Source of the DNA: Arthrobacter sp. B2a2-09
GTDB taxonomy: Bacteria > Actinomycetota > Actinomycetes > Actinomycetales > Micrococcaceae
Reading direction: 5' to 3'
Assembly (NCBI RefSeq): GCF_027587375.1
Contig: NZ_JAMXIC010000001.1
Span: 62,001 to 126,000, forward strand
Length of the DNA stretch: 64,000 nucleotides
The notes below the pieces were generated by a model. It did no database searches. It had not been told where the DNA came from and saw only the letters and a program-made list of their open reading frames with translations. A program made the position numbers and the translations under genes. Below are positions 51,286 to 59,256 of the stretch, piece by piece (within the stretch, counting starts at the first letter, position 1; each line of letters begins with the position of its first letter).

Positions 51286-52719
51286 ATGATCCCAGACACC
51301 ATAAGTGCCGTCTCCGAGGACAGCATCGCCGAAGATCGCGGCTACCGCGACAGCCTTACCAAGATCGAGCCGTACGGCATCGAGCACATCCCCGAGGTCG
51401 AACGCCACGGCAAGCCACGTTCCCAGTTCTTCCTCTGGTTCGCAGCCGGCATGAACTTCCCCATCGTCGTCCTCGGCTTCAGCGCCGCCTACTTCGGGCT
51501 CCCTTTCTGGGCCGCTGCCTTGGCGATCGTTCTTGCCGGAGTGACCTCCTCGGCAGGAATGGGCTATCTCTCCGCGATGGGCGTCCGGCTGGGCGTGCCC
51601 CAGCAGATGCAAGGGCGCGGTCCGCTCGGATTCATCGGCAACCTGTTCCCCGTGGCATATGTGAACGTCTTCGCTGGCATCGGCTGGGCAGCGGTGACCG
51701 TCATTCTCGGCGGCCAGGCCATCGCATTGCTAACCGACGTGCCCTTCTGGCTATCGGCGCTCATCCTCATGGGCATCCAGCTTGGCGTCGCGGTCATCGG
51801 ATACAACCTGATTCACTTCCTCCAGCGCATCCTCTCGTTCGTCCTGGTGATCGGCTTCGTCTTCATTACCGTCGTCGCTGCTGCCAACGGACACATCGTC
51901 AATACTGTCAACACATCTGCCCCGGGCTTCGACGGCATCGGCGGATGGATCGTCTTCTTCGGCTGGTTCTTCTCCTTCATCGTCGCGTGGATGCCGTTCG
52001 CCTCCGACTACTCCCGCTACCTCCCCAACACCCCCGGCAACCGCCGCGGCGCCGGCTGGGCGACCATGCTCGGCAACGGCGTCACCCTGATATGGATGGG
52101 CATCCTCGGCACACTCCTCGGGTCAACGGCGACCGCCACTGACAGTATCGGAGCCCTCAAGGAACTCATGGGCCCGTGGGCGCCGATCGGCCTGGGCGTC
52201 GTCGCATTGTCTTCCTTCACGCAAAACTTCCTCAACGTCTACGGCGGTGCCATCTCCATCCAGACGATGGGCGTGCCCGTCAAACGCCACACCGGAGTCA
52301 TCTTCATCTGCATCGTCTCGTACCTCGTGGCCCTCTGGGGCCAAGGCGGGTTCAACGAAGGCTTCACGGCATTCCTCAACCTGACGGCATACTGCATCGC
52401 CCCGTACGTCGCAGTCCTCGTGTGCGACTACTTGTTCGGAGGTCGCCGAACTGAGCGCGGACTGCGTGAGCTTTTCGATAAGAGCCGGAAGTTCGAATGG
52501 GGCTTCGTGGCTTGGGCCGCCGGTGTCGTCCTCTCGTCCCCGTTCTGGATGTCATCCATCTACACCGGCCCCATCGCCGCCGCGTTCCCCCAAATCGGTG
52601 ACCTTTCCTATTACGTCGGAGCAGCCGTCGCGACGGGCGTGTACTTCCTCACCCACCGGCGTCAGCGCCTCTCCGGACACGACATGCTGGACCGCAGCGA
52701 CGCAGGTCAGACCCTCTAA
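51286..52719 (+). CDS. NCS1-family purine/pyrimidine-type permease
   Basis: 477 residues with about 12 helices. NCS1/CodB features include a charged N-tail ending in YGIEHIPEVERHGKPRSQFFLWFAAGMNF, GVRLGVPQQMQGRGPLGFIGN, and FASDYSRYLPNTPGNRRGAGWATMLGNG. It should import a nucleobase-like or hydantoin-like heterocycle, replacing RutG in the parallel pathway. AGGACA precedes the ATG at 51286. A strong hairpin follows. Confidence 0.9.
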   Translation: MIPDTISAVSEDSIAEDRGYRDSLTKIEPYGIEHIPEVERHGKPRSQFFLWFAAGMNFPIVVLGFSAAYFGLPFWAAALAIVLAGVTSSAGMGYLSAMGVRLGVPQQMQGRGPLGFIGNLFPVAYVNVFAGIGWAAVTVILGGQAIALLTDVPFWLSALILMGIQLGVAVIGYNLIHFLQRILSFVLVIGFVFITVVAAANGHIVNTVNTSAPGFDGIGGWIVFFGWFFSFIVAWMPFASDYSRYLPNTPGNRRGAGWATMLGNGVTLIWMGILGTLLGSTATATDSIGALKELMGPWAPIGLGVVALSSFTQNFLNVYGGAISIQTMGVPVKRHTGVIFICIVSYLVALWGQGGFNEGFTAFLNLTAYCIAPYVAVLVCDYLFGGRRTERGLRELFDKSRKFEWGFVAWAAGVVLSSPFWMSSIYTGPIAAAFPQIGDLSYYVGAAVATGVYFLTHRRQRLSGHDMLDRSDAGQTL

Positions 52720-52740
52720 GATGCCGAGCAGTTCCTGTAA

Positions 52741-52782
52741 GGCCAGGTGGCTCCCCACAGACAGCTGGGGAGCCACCTGGCC
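52741..52782. terminator. Long perfect hairpin after the permease gene
   Basis: A 16-base perfect stem (52741-52756 with 52767-52782, starting GGCCAGGTGG) encloses 10 bases; one more A-T pair can form inside. No T-run follows, so it may stabilise the upstream mRNA or partially attenuate transcription into the amidase gene. Confidence 0.6.
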
Positions 52783-52835
52783 CAGATCGAGTCCGGCATC
52801 GCCGATCCTTATTCCAGCTAGGAAGGCCAGAAATC

Positions 52836-53438
52836 GTGATTAGCAGCAAGACCTCAAACAGTGGGGCAAAAGGCCACCTGGTCGTAATTGACATGCAACG
52901 TGCCTTCCGCGAAGCGGGAGATTGGTACATTCCCCGGTACGACGAAGCGGCCCGAACCATCGCGCGTCTGGCAGCATCCGGACTGGAACCGATCATCACA
53001 CGCTTTGTCCCCGACCCCGCAGAGGAAGGTTCATGGTCCTCGTACTACGACCGATGGCGAAGCATGCGCCTGGATCCCGCCGATCCCATTTGGCACATTG
53101 ACCTTCCGGGCGTTGAGGCCCGCGGCTCGATTGACCTTCCGACGTTCTCCAAATGGGGGGAAGCGCTGGCGGCCCGGATTCCCGTCGGGGAAGAGGTTAT
53201 CCTCACCGGTGTGGCAACCGACTGCTGCATCTTGGCTACCGCACTAGGAGCCGCTGATGCAGGCCGATATGTGACGGTGGTCGAGGACGCCTGCGCAGGC
53301 CAGAACGACGCTGTGCATGCCCAGACGCTAAACCTTTTGGAGTTACTTTCACCAATGGTCAACGTCATCAAAAGCGAAACCCTCCTTAATCGACTGCCTG
53401 CTGAGTCGTCGGAAAGTATTCGGCGGGGGAGAGAATAG
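52836..53438 (+). CDS. Isochorismatase-family amidohydrolase (RutB/maleamate amidase-like)
   Basis: 200 residues starting at GTG with GGAAGG upstream. The catalytic triad is present: Asp19 (VVIDMQ), Lys106 (TFSKWGE) and Cys131 (GVATDCCILATA). This cysteine hydrolase family includes RutB (ureidoacrylate amidohydrolase) and maleamate amidase. It likely releases ammonia or a carbamate from an opened ring product. It shares the direction of the reductase fusion and permease. Confidence 0.88.
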   Translation: MISSKTSNSGAKGHLVVIDMQRAFREAGDWYIPRYDEAARTIARLAASGLEPIITRFVPDPAEEGSWSSYYDRWRSMRLDPADPIWHIDLPGVEARGSIDLPTFSKWGEALAARIPVGEEVILTGVATDCCILATALGAADAGRYVTVVEDACAGQNDAVHAQTLNLLELLSPMVNVIKSETLLNRLPAESSESIRRGRE

Positions 53439-53493
53439 GCGGGCGGAAGTCTCGCAGCTCAGGTTCCAGGGCGACTCCACAGAAGCCCTATGG

Positions 53494-53501
53494 TGCATGC
53501 A
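53494..53501. promoter_or_regulatory. Palindrome TGCATGCA upstream of the amidohydrolase
   Basis: An 8-base palindrome identical to the core of the site at 50117-50126. It lies about 150 bases before the start at 53646. It may be a second GntR operator or chance. Confidence 0.3.
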
Positions 53502-53645
53502 TCTGATGGTCTTGTCACTAGGGGACCGCATAGAATTCCTCAAGGACCCTGCGCAACCCCGTCGTTCCATGGCACCCCTTTTCGACAGCATGCGGTTCCG
53601 GTGGCCAGAGGCCTAAGTGGGGCGCAGACCAGGAGAGAAATAACC

Positions 53646-54851
53646 ATGGATACCACCCACGAACAGCCCCTCACCCTTGTCAATGCCCTCATCTTCGACG
53701 GCTCCTCGCCTGACCTCACCGAAGGATCCATCGTCTTCCGCGGCGGTCGGGTCGCTGAGATGGGGGATGTTGCCGAGCAGGGCCAGGTGGTTGATGCCGG
53801 GGGCAGGGTGGTGGTGCCTGGTCTGATCGACGCCCACTTCCATGCCTACGCTGTGGGGTTGGGTGGATTTGAGGTGGAGCGCTGCCCGCTGAGCTATGCG
53901 GCGTTGGTGGGGGCCAAACGGTTGGGGGCGGCGCTGCGGCGCGGGTTCACCACCGTCCGTGACGTGGCCGGTGGCGACATCGGGCTGGCACGCGCCATCG
54001 ACGCCGGACTCTTCGCTGCGCCGCGCTATTTCTTCACCGGGCCAGCCTTCAGCCAGACCGGTGGCCACGGGGATCCCCGTTCGGCCGACGTTGACATCTG
54101 CTTCAGCCATGGCCACATGTGTGCCGTGGTGGACGGAACTGACAACCTCCGGCGGGCCGTGCGGGAACGGTTCCGCACTGGCAGCCACGCCATCAAGATC
54201 ATGGCCTCCGGCGGGGTGGTGTCCCTGACGGATCCGATCCGACTTCCGCAGTATTCCGCGGAGGAGATTCGTGCGGTGGTGGACGAAGCCACTCGCAGGG
54301 GTAGCTACGTGGCGGCGCACGCCTATTCGCCGGAGGCCATCGTGCATTCGGTGGAGAACGGTGTTCGCTCCATTGAGCATGGGAACCTGCTGGACCGTCC
54401 GACGGCGGCGCTGATGGCCGAGCGCGGGGCATTCCTGGTGCCCACGCTGGCAGCCTACGACGCGATGGACCGGCGCGGCGAGGACCTGGGGCTGAATCCG
54501 ATCTCGCAGGCCAAGAATGCCGAGGTGCTCTCCGCCGGTAAAGAGGCGATCGTGCTGGCGCTGCAGGCGGGCGTCAATGTGGGCTTTGGTTCGGACCTGA
54601 TGGGTGATCTGGAGGATGACCAGCTGGCGGGCGTGCGCCTGCAAATCGAGGCCGCCGGTGTGCTGGAGACACTGCGGTCGATGACGGCCGTCAATAGCGA
54701 GCTCCTGCAGAACCCTGATATTGGGCGGCTCGGGACGGGCTCCGTGGGCGACGCGGTGCTCCTGGACGGCAATCCCTTTGAGGACCCGTCGGTGCTGTGG
54801 GACGAGGCGCGGCCCCGTACGGTCATCCAGCACGGGCGCACCGTGGCCTGA
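53646..54851 (+). CDS. Amidohydrolase (M38/imidazolonepropionase-like branch)
   Basis: 401 residues. Metal ligands are HFHAY (HxH), Lys in SHAIKIMASGG, His in AAHAYSPEA, His in SIEHGNLL and Asp in GSDLMGDLEDD, followed by GTGSVGDAVLLDGNPFEDP, a typical end of the composite barrel/sandwich domains. The N-terminal sandwich strands (LVNALIFDGSSPDLTEGSIVF) are also intact. It hydrolyses a cyclic amide or dipeptide-like bond and may supply the first ring opening of the substrate. AGGAGAG precedes the ATG. 207 bases after the isochorismatase. Confidence 0.88.
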   Translation: MDTTHEQPLTLVNALIFDGSSPDLTEGSIVFRGGRVAEMGDVAEQGQVVDAGGRVVVPGLIDAHFHAYAVGLGGFEVERCPLSYAALVGAKRLGAALRRGFTTVRDVAGGDIGLARAIDAGLFAAPRYFFTGPAFSQTGGHGDPRSADVDICFSHGHMCAVVDGTDNLRRAVRERFRTGSHAIKIMASGGVVSLTDPIRLPQYSAEEIRAVVDEATRRGSYVAAHAYSPEAIVHSVENGVRSIEHGNLLDRPTAALMAERGAFLVPTLAAYDAMDRRGEDLGLNPISQAKNAEVLSAGKEAIVLALQAGVNVGFGSDLMGDLEDDQLAGVRLQIEAAGVLETLRSMTAVNSELLQNPDIGRLGTGSVGDAVLLDGNPFEDPSVLWDEARPRTVIQHGRTVA

Positions 54852-54916
54852 GCCGACCGGCGGCTGCACCACCCCTGGAAAGCCATGCTTGTGATCCAGC
54901 TCATGTCCTGCTAAAT

Positions 54917-54981
54917 TGAACGTTCATACACACCATTCCCTCTGAAAAGCGTTTTAGAAGTGGAAGAAATTTGAACGTTCA
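54917..54981. promoter_or_regulatory. Tandem LacI-type operators TGAACGTTCA
   Basis: The perfect palindrome TGAACGTTCA occurs at 54917-54926 and at 54972-54981, both within identical TTGAACGTTCATA, with centres 55 bases apart. The central CG is typical of LacI-family sites. The second copy covers a potential TTG start codon. The likely binder is the LacI protein at the end of the same operon (60990-62033). Confidence 0.8.
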
Positions 54982-55003
54982 TATTGCAAGCCCGAACCTG
55001 AAG

Positions 55004-56104
55004 ATGAACACCTATCTCCGGCAGTTCGCTGAACCCCAGGGGTATTTGGACTTTGCCCGCTTTGGACCGGTGTCGGCGGCCGTCTCCGGCCGGATGGCTG
55101 AATCGGCCCGAACCGTCCATACACAGAGCGCCGGCGGACTGCAGCAGCTGGAAGCCCTTCACGGACAGGCCCGTGGAGCGGTTGCCCGGCTGCTGGAGGC
55201 GGCCGAATCCGAGGTGGCGTTCGTCAGTTCCACAAGCCATGGGTTGTTCGCGGCGGCACAGGCGCTCAGCCACCGCGCCGGCGTGGTGCTGGTGCCGCGG
55301 TCGGATTTCCCGTCCAACATCTATCCCTGGCTGCGGGCGGCCGAGCGAGGCGGTCCGCAGGTCCGGTGGATTGATGGTCCGGTGACAGCAGACACGATCC
55401 GCCCCCTGCTGGACGGGCAAGTCACCGCTGTGGCGGTTAGCGCCGTCGATTCCTTCACTGGTGTGCTCGCGCCGCTGGCGACGATCAAGGAACTGATCGG
55501 CCCCGGGAGGGTTTTGGTGGTCGACGCAGTGCAGGCCCTGGGTGCTGTCGAGTTCGACGTGGAAGCGGCCGATGTGCTGGCCTCCGGTGGGCAGAAATGG
55601 CTCCGGGCCGGCTGGGGGGCCGCGGCCTTGCTGGTCAGGGACCGGGTGTCCGGGATGCTTGCGCCCGGGCTGGGCGGCTGGTCCGGTGTGCAGGATCCCC
55701 TCGACGGTCAACCGCACCCGCATCCGCCGCTTCCCGGCGCCGCTGCGCATACGTTGACCAACCCGGATCCGGCGGCGGTGGCTGCCTATGGCGTCGCCGC
55801 CGATCTCGTCCTGCAGATGGGCATCCGGCGGATCCAAAGTCGGATCACCGATACCCTGGCGGCGCTCCTGGACACGGCCGCGGCGCACAGGGCACATGTC
55901 CGGGACCCGCGGCCCGGCGGCGGCATCGGCTCCTTCAGTATCCCCGGGGCAAACCCCGCCGGCCTGCACCAATCCCTTGAGCATGCTGGTCTGACCACCA
56001 CTATCCGTGATGGATGGATCCGACTGTCGCCGCATGCCTCCACCGATCCCCAGATTGTCCATGTATTGGCCAGAGTCCTGGCCAACCAGTCCCAGCCATC
56101 CTGA
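55004..56104 (+). CDS. PLP-dependent aminotransferase class V-like protein
   Basis: About 366 residues from ATG at 55004; a TTG start at 54971 would add 11 residues but overlaps the operator. Fold features of class V (SufS/kynureninase/isopenicillin-epimerase-like) enzymes are YLDFARFGPVS, SSTSHGLFAAAQAL, VDAVQALGAVEFDVEAADVLASGGQKW with the PLP Asp and the Schiff-base Lys, and LRAGWGAAALLVRD. It may process an amino sugar or amino acid linked to the imported glycoside. It is the first gene of the LacI-controlled operon. Confidence 0.82.
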   Translation: MNTYLRQFAEPQGYLDFARFGPVSAAVSGRMAESARTVHTQSAGGLQQLEALHGQARGAVARLLEAAESEVAFVSSTSHGLFAAAQALSHRAGVVLVPRSDFPSNIYPWLRAAERGGPQVRWIDGPVTADTIRPLLDGQVTAVAVSAVDSFTGVLAPLATIKELIGPGRVLVVDAVQALGAVEFDVEAADVLASGGQKWLRAGWGAAALLVRDRVSGMLAPGLGGWSGVQDPLDGQPHPHPPLPGAAAHTLTNPDPAAVAAYGVAADLVLQMGIRRIQSRITDTLAALLDTAAAHRAHVRDPRPGGGIGSFSIPGANPAGLHQSLEHAGLTTTIRDGWIRLSPHASTDPQIVHVLARVLANQSQPS

Positions 56105-56162
56105 CCACCAGGCGGGCCGCCGCCCGATGTGCGGCACAACCACCACCCATAAGGAGATATTC

Positions 56163-57503
56163 ATGGAACACTTTTCCCGCCGCGGCATGCTCCGATTGAC
56201 AGGGGCGGGGCTGCTTACCTTCGCAGCTGCCGGATCATTGGCCGCTTGTGGGTCCACCGCTGTCGGCTCCACCGGTGGCGACGGCGCCACCGGCAAAATC
56301 ACCGTGTGGAGTTGGACCAGTGCCGCCGCGGCCCTGCGCGGCGTCGTCCCCGACTTCGAGAAGAACAACCCGGGCATCACCGTCGACGTCCAGGACATCG
56401 GCAACCCCGCCATCTGGGACAAGATCACCGTGGGAATGGCCGCAGGCGGGCAGGGGCTGGCCGATGTCCTGCACATTGGTTGCGACTACCTTCCCGGGTA
56501 CATGGAAAAATTCCCGGGCGGGCTGGCCGACCTGGCCAAGTACGGCGCCAACGACCACAAAGCTGACTTTGTCCAGGGCCTCTGGCCCACCGTAACGGGC
56601 AAAGACGGCGGGATCTATGCCCTGCCGTGGGAGGTCAACCCGCTGGGCTTCTTCTACCGCCAGGACTTCTTCAAGAAAGCTGGCATCGACCCGACGGCCT
56701 TCAAGACCTGGGACGACGTCATTGCCGCTGGTCCGGACTTCAAGGCGGCCAACCCCGACGCCTCCATGATCGCCATCGACAAGCCCGCCTCGGGTTCACC
56801 GGACCTCGACTTCTTCCAGTCGCTGCTTCAGCTGCAGGGCGCGTTCTACTTCACCCTTGATGGCCAGATCACCCTGGGCTCCGATAAGGCCATCGCCGCC
56901 ATGACCATCATTAAGAAGCTCAACGACGCCGGGTTGGTGGGGGATGCGGCCGGTGAGCACGGCTGGAGCCGGCTGGTCGGAGCCAACAAAGTGGGCATTG
57001 CCCCGTACCCGGCGTGGGCGGCAGACTACTTGGCCACTAAGTTCCCGGACCAAACGGGCAAGTGGCGTCTGGCCCAGCCGCCGGCCGTCACCGCGGGCGG
57101 CAAGCGGGCCGCCATCGTCAACTCGACCAACCTGGCGATTGCGGGGTCCAGCCCCAACAAGATGGCAGCATGGAAGTTCATCCAGTACGCACTGACCACC
57201 CCGGCCGCCATGAACACGATGTTCAAATCAGGTGGTGTCTTCCCGGCCCTGACTTCCGCCTACACCGACCCGGTGTTCAGCCAGCCCGAGACGTTCTACG
57301 GCGGCCAGGAAGTGCTCAAGACGTTCACCGGACTGCTTGCGGAGGGCGCCGACGCCACCAACTACTCCGGCGACTACGCCCGCGCACTCAAACTGGTCAG
57401 CGACGCCCAGGTCAAGGTCTTCCTCAAGAACGGCGACCCGGCAACGGTCTTGAAGGACGCTGCAGCACAGCTCGCCCAGCAGACCGGTCGGAAGATCGCA
57501 TGA
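56163..57503 (+). CDS. CUT1 sugar ABC transporter substrate-binding lipoprotein
   Basis: 446 residues. The signal MEHFSRRGMLRLTGAGLLTFAAAGSLAAC has an SRRGML twin-arginine-like motif and a lipobox LAAC. The mature part is a family 1 solute-binding protein (ITVWSWTSAAAALRGVVPDFEKNNPGITVDVQDIGNPAIWDKITVGMAAG, ALPWEVNPLGFFYRQDFFKKAGI, NKVGIAPYPAWAADYLA). AAGGAGA precedes the ATG at 56163. It captures a galactoside or related oligosaccharide for the two permeases that follow. Overlaps the next gene by 4 bases. Confidence 0.9.
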   Translation: MEHFSRRGMLRLTGAGLLTFAAAGSLAACGSTAVGSTGGDGATGKITVWSWTSAAAALRGVVPDFEKNNPGITVDVQDIGNPAIWDKITVGMAAGGQGLADVLHIGCDYLPGYMEKFPGGLADLAKYGANDHKADFVQGLWPTVTGKDGGIYALPWEVNPLGFFYRQDFFKKAGIDPTAFKTWDDVIAAGPDFKAANPDASMIAIDKPASGSPDLDFFQSLLQLQGAFYFTLDGQITLGSDKAIAAMTIIKKLNDAGLVGDAAGEHGWSRLVGANKVGIAPYPAWAADYLATKFPDQTGKWRLAQPPAVTAGGKRAAIVNSTNLAIAGSSPNKMAAWKFIQYALTTPAAMNTMFKSGGVFPALTSAYTDPVFSQPETFYGGQEVLKTFTGLLAEGADATNYSGDYARALKLVSDAQVKVFLKNGDPATVLKDAAAQLAQQTGRKIA

Positions 57504-58426
57504 CATTAACGGAGACCAGGCCCGCTCCAGCACTCGCCCCGAGGAGGGCCCGCCCGAAGAAGCGCACCGCGCGCTGGCTGGTGCCGTACCTGTTCCTTCT
57601 GCCGGCCCTGTTGACGTTTGCGATCTTCAAGGCTTACCCGATCGTCGCGTCCATGTGGATCAGCCTGACCTCCGGGGCGGGAGCGGCACGGCATTTCGCG
57701 GGCCTGGACAACTACCAGCGGTTGCTGGCGGATCCATTGTTCTGGACGTCGCTGCGGAACACCGGGGAAATCCTGGTGATCCAGGTACCGGTCATGCTCG
57801 GGCTGGCGATCCTCATGGCGTTGGGCATCAACTCGATCTATGTGCGGCTCCGGGTTGTCTGGCGGTTGGGTGTGTTCATGCCGTCCGTGACAGGTCTGGT
57901 GGCCACCGGCATCATCTTCTCCTTCCTTCTCAACAAGGACCAAGGTGCATTGAATTGGCTCCTGTCGCTGGTGGGGCTTCCGGGAGTCGACTGGCTGGGA
58001 GACCCGGTGTGGGCACGCATGGCCATAGTCCTGGTGCTGACGTGGCATTACACGGGCTACTATGCGGTCATTTACCTGGCGGGCTTGCAAGGCGTGCCGA
58101 AGGAACTCTATGAAGCCGCCATGACGGATGGTGCGGGGCCGATCCGCAGATTTGTCTCGGTCACCATTCCGCATCTTCGCCCGATCCTGCTGTTCACAGT
58201 GGTGCTGTCAACGATCGGCACCCTGCAGCTATTCGACGAGCCATTCGTGCTCACTCGCGGTGGCCCGGACAACGCCACCATGACAGTGTCGATGTACCTC
58301 TATGCCAATGGCTTCAGCTACTTCGACTTCGGCTACGCCTCCGCGATTGCCTATGCGCTGACCATCATTGTGGTGATTCTTGGTGCGCTCCAAATGAAGT
58401 TCATGGGAGAGAAAAATGAAGAATAA
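57500..58426 (+). CDS. CUT1 sugar ABC transporter permease (MalF type)
   Basis: 308 residues, six helices, basic Pro-rich N-tail. The EAA loop VPKELYEAAMTDGAGPIRRFVSVTIPHLRPILLFTVVLSTIGTLQLFDEPFVLT is diagnostic. The start overlaps the binding-protein stop (ATGA) and the end overlaps the next permease by 11 bases. No ATPase gene is in the operon. Confidence 0.92.
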   Translation: MTLTETRPAPALAPRRARPKKRTARWLVPYLFLLPALLTFAIFKAYPIVASMWISLTSGAGAARHFAGLDNYQRLLADPLFWTSLRNTGEILVIQVPVMLGLAILMALGINSIYVRLRVVWRLGVFMPSVTGLVATGIIFSFLLNKDQGALNWLLSLVGLPGVDWLGDPVWARMAIVLVLTWHYTGYYAVIYLAGLQGVPKELYEAAMTDGAGPIRRFVSVTIPHLRPILLFTVVLSTIGTLQLFDEPFVLTRGGPDNATMTVSMYLYANGFSYFDFGYASAIAYALTIIVVILGALQMKFMGEKNEE

Positions 58427-59252
58427 GGCCTTCCCGAGGATTAAGGGTCTCCCGCTGACATTGCTGTTGGCGGCCGTGACAGGACTGTCCATCGGCCCGT
58501 TCTACTGGCTGATCGTGATGTCCACGCAGAACAGCAACGACATCTTTGCCTGGCCACCGAAGCTGCTTCCGGGCGCAAACCTGGTGGCGAACCTGATGGT
58601 GCTAGACGAAAAGATCGGGTTGCTCCGGGTGGTTGGCAACTCCTTGCTGATCGCTGGTTCCCAAACATTGGGGGCTCTCATCGTGAGCCTGCTGGCTGGA
58701 TACGCGTTCGCGAAGTTCTCTTTCCGCGGACGGACCGTCCTTTTCGTGCTCCTGCTCTCCACCATGGTGGTGCCGGACCAGGTGATGCTGGTGCCGCTGT
58801 TCGAAATGATGATGAAATTCGGCCTGATGGACAGCTACCCTTCGGTGATCCTGCCGGGGCTGTGCGTCCCCTTCGGCATCTTCCTCATGCGCCAGGCATT
58901 GGGCAGCATGCCCAATGAACTGCTCGACGCGGCCAGGGTGGACGGCGCGGGGGAGCTGCGCGTGCTGTGGAGCATCGTTGTCCCGGTCATGCGGCCGGTC
59001 ATGGCGGCACTCTCCGTGTTCCTGTTCCTGGGCGCGTGGAACCAGTTCGTTTGGCCGCTCATCACCCTGCGGAGCCCGGCAATGCAGACCCTTCCGGTGG
59101 CCTTGGCCTCCCTGCACGGCATGCAGGCCAACACCGACTACGGCGCCATCCTGATGGGGACTGCCGTTTCCACGGTGCCAATGATGATCCTCTTTGTAGT
59201 GCTTCAACGACAGTTCATTTCCGGCCTGCTGGCCGGCGCAACCAAAGGATAG
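58416..59252 (+). CDS. CUT1 sugar ABC transporter permease (MalG type)
   Basis: 278 residues, six helices. The EAA loop MPNELLDAARVDGAGELRVLWSIVVPVMRPVMAALSVFLFLGAWNQFVWPL matches MalG/LacG. It completes the membrane pore with the preceding permease and shares an external ATPase by inference. Confidence 0.92.
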   Translation: MKNKAFPRIKGLPLTLLLAAVTGLSIGPFYWLIVMSTQNSNDIFAWPPKLLPGANLVANLMVLDEKIGLLRVVGNSLLIAGSQTLGALIVSLLAGYAFAKFSFRGRTVLFVLLLSTMVVPDQVMLVPLFEMMMKFGLMDSYPSVILPGLCVPFGIFLMRQALGSMPNELLDAARVDGAGELRVLWSIVVPVMRPVMAALSVFLFLGAWNQFVWPLITLRSPAMQTLPVALASLHGMQANTDYGAILMGTAVSTVPMMILFVVLQRQFISGLLAGATKG

Positions 59253-59256
59253 ACAC

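Noticed and set aside
44588-54851. A true uracil Rut operon
   Set aside because: No RutC or RutE is present, the order differs, and the LLM, reductase and permease are of other branches. Only the enzyme classes correspond.
54911-56476. A 521-codon leftward frame across the PLP enzyme and binding protein
   Set aside because: It is antisense to two genes with strong homology features and has no motif of its own.
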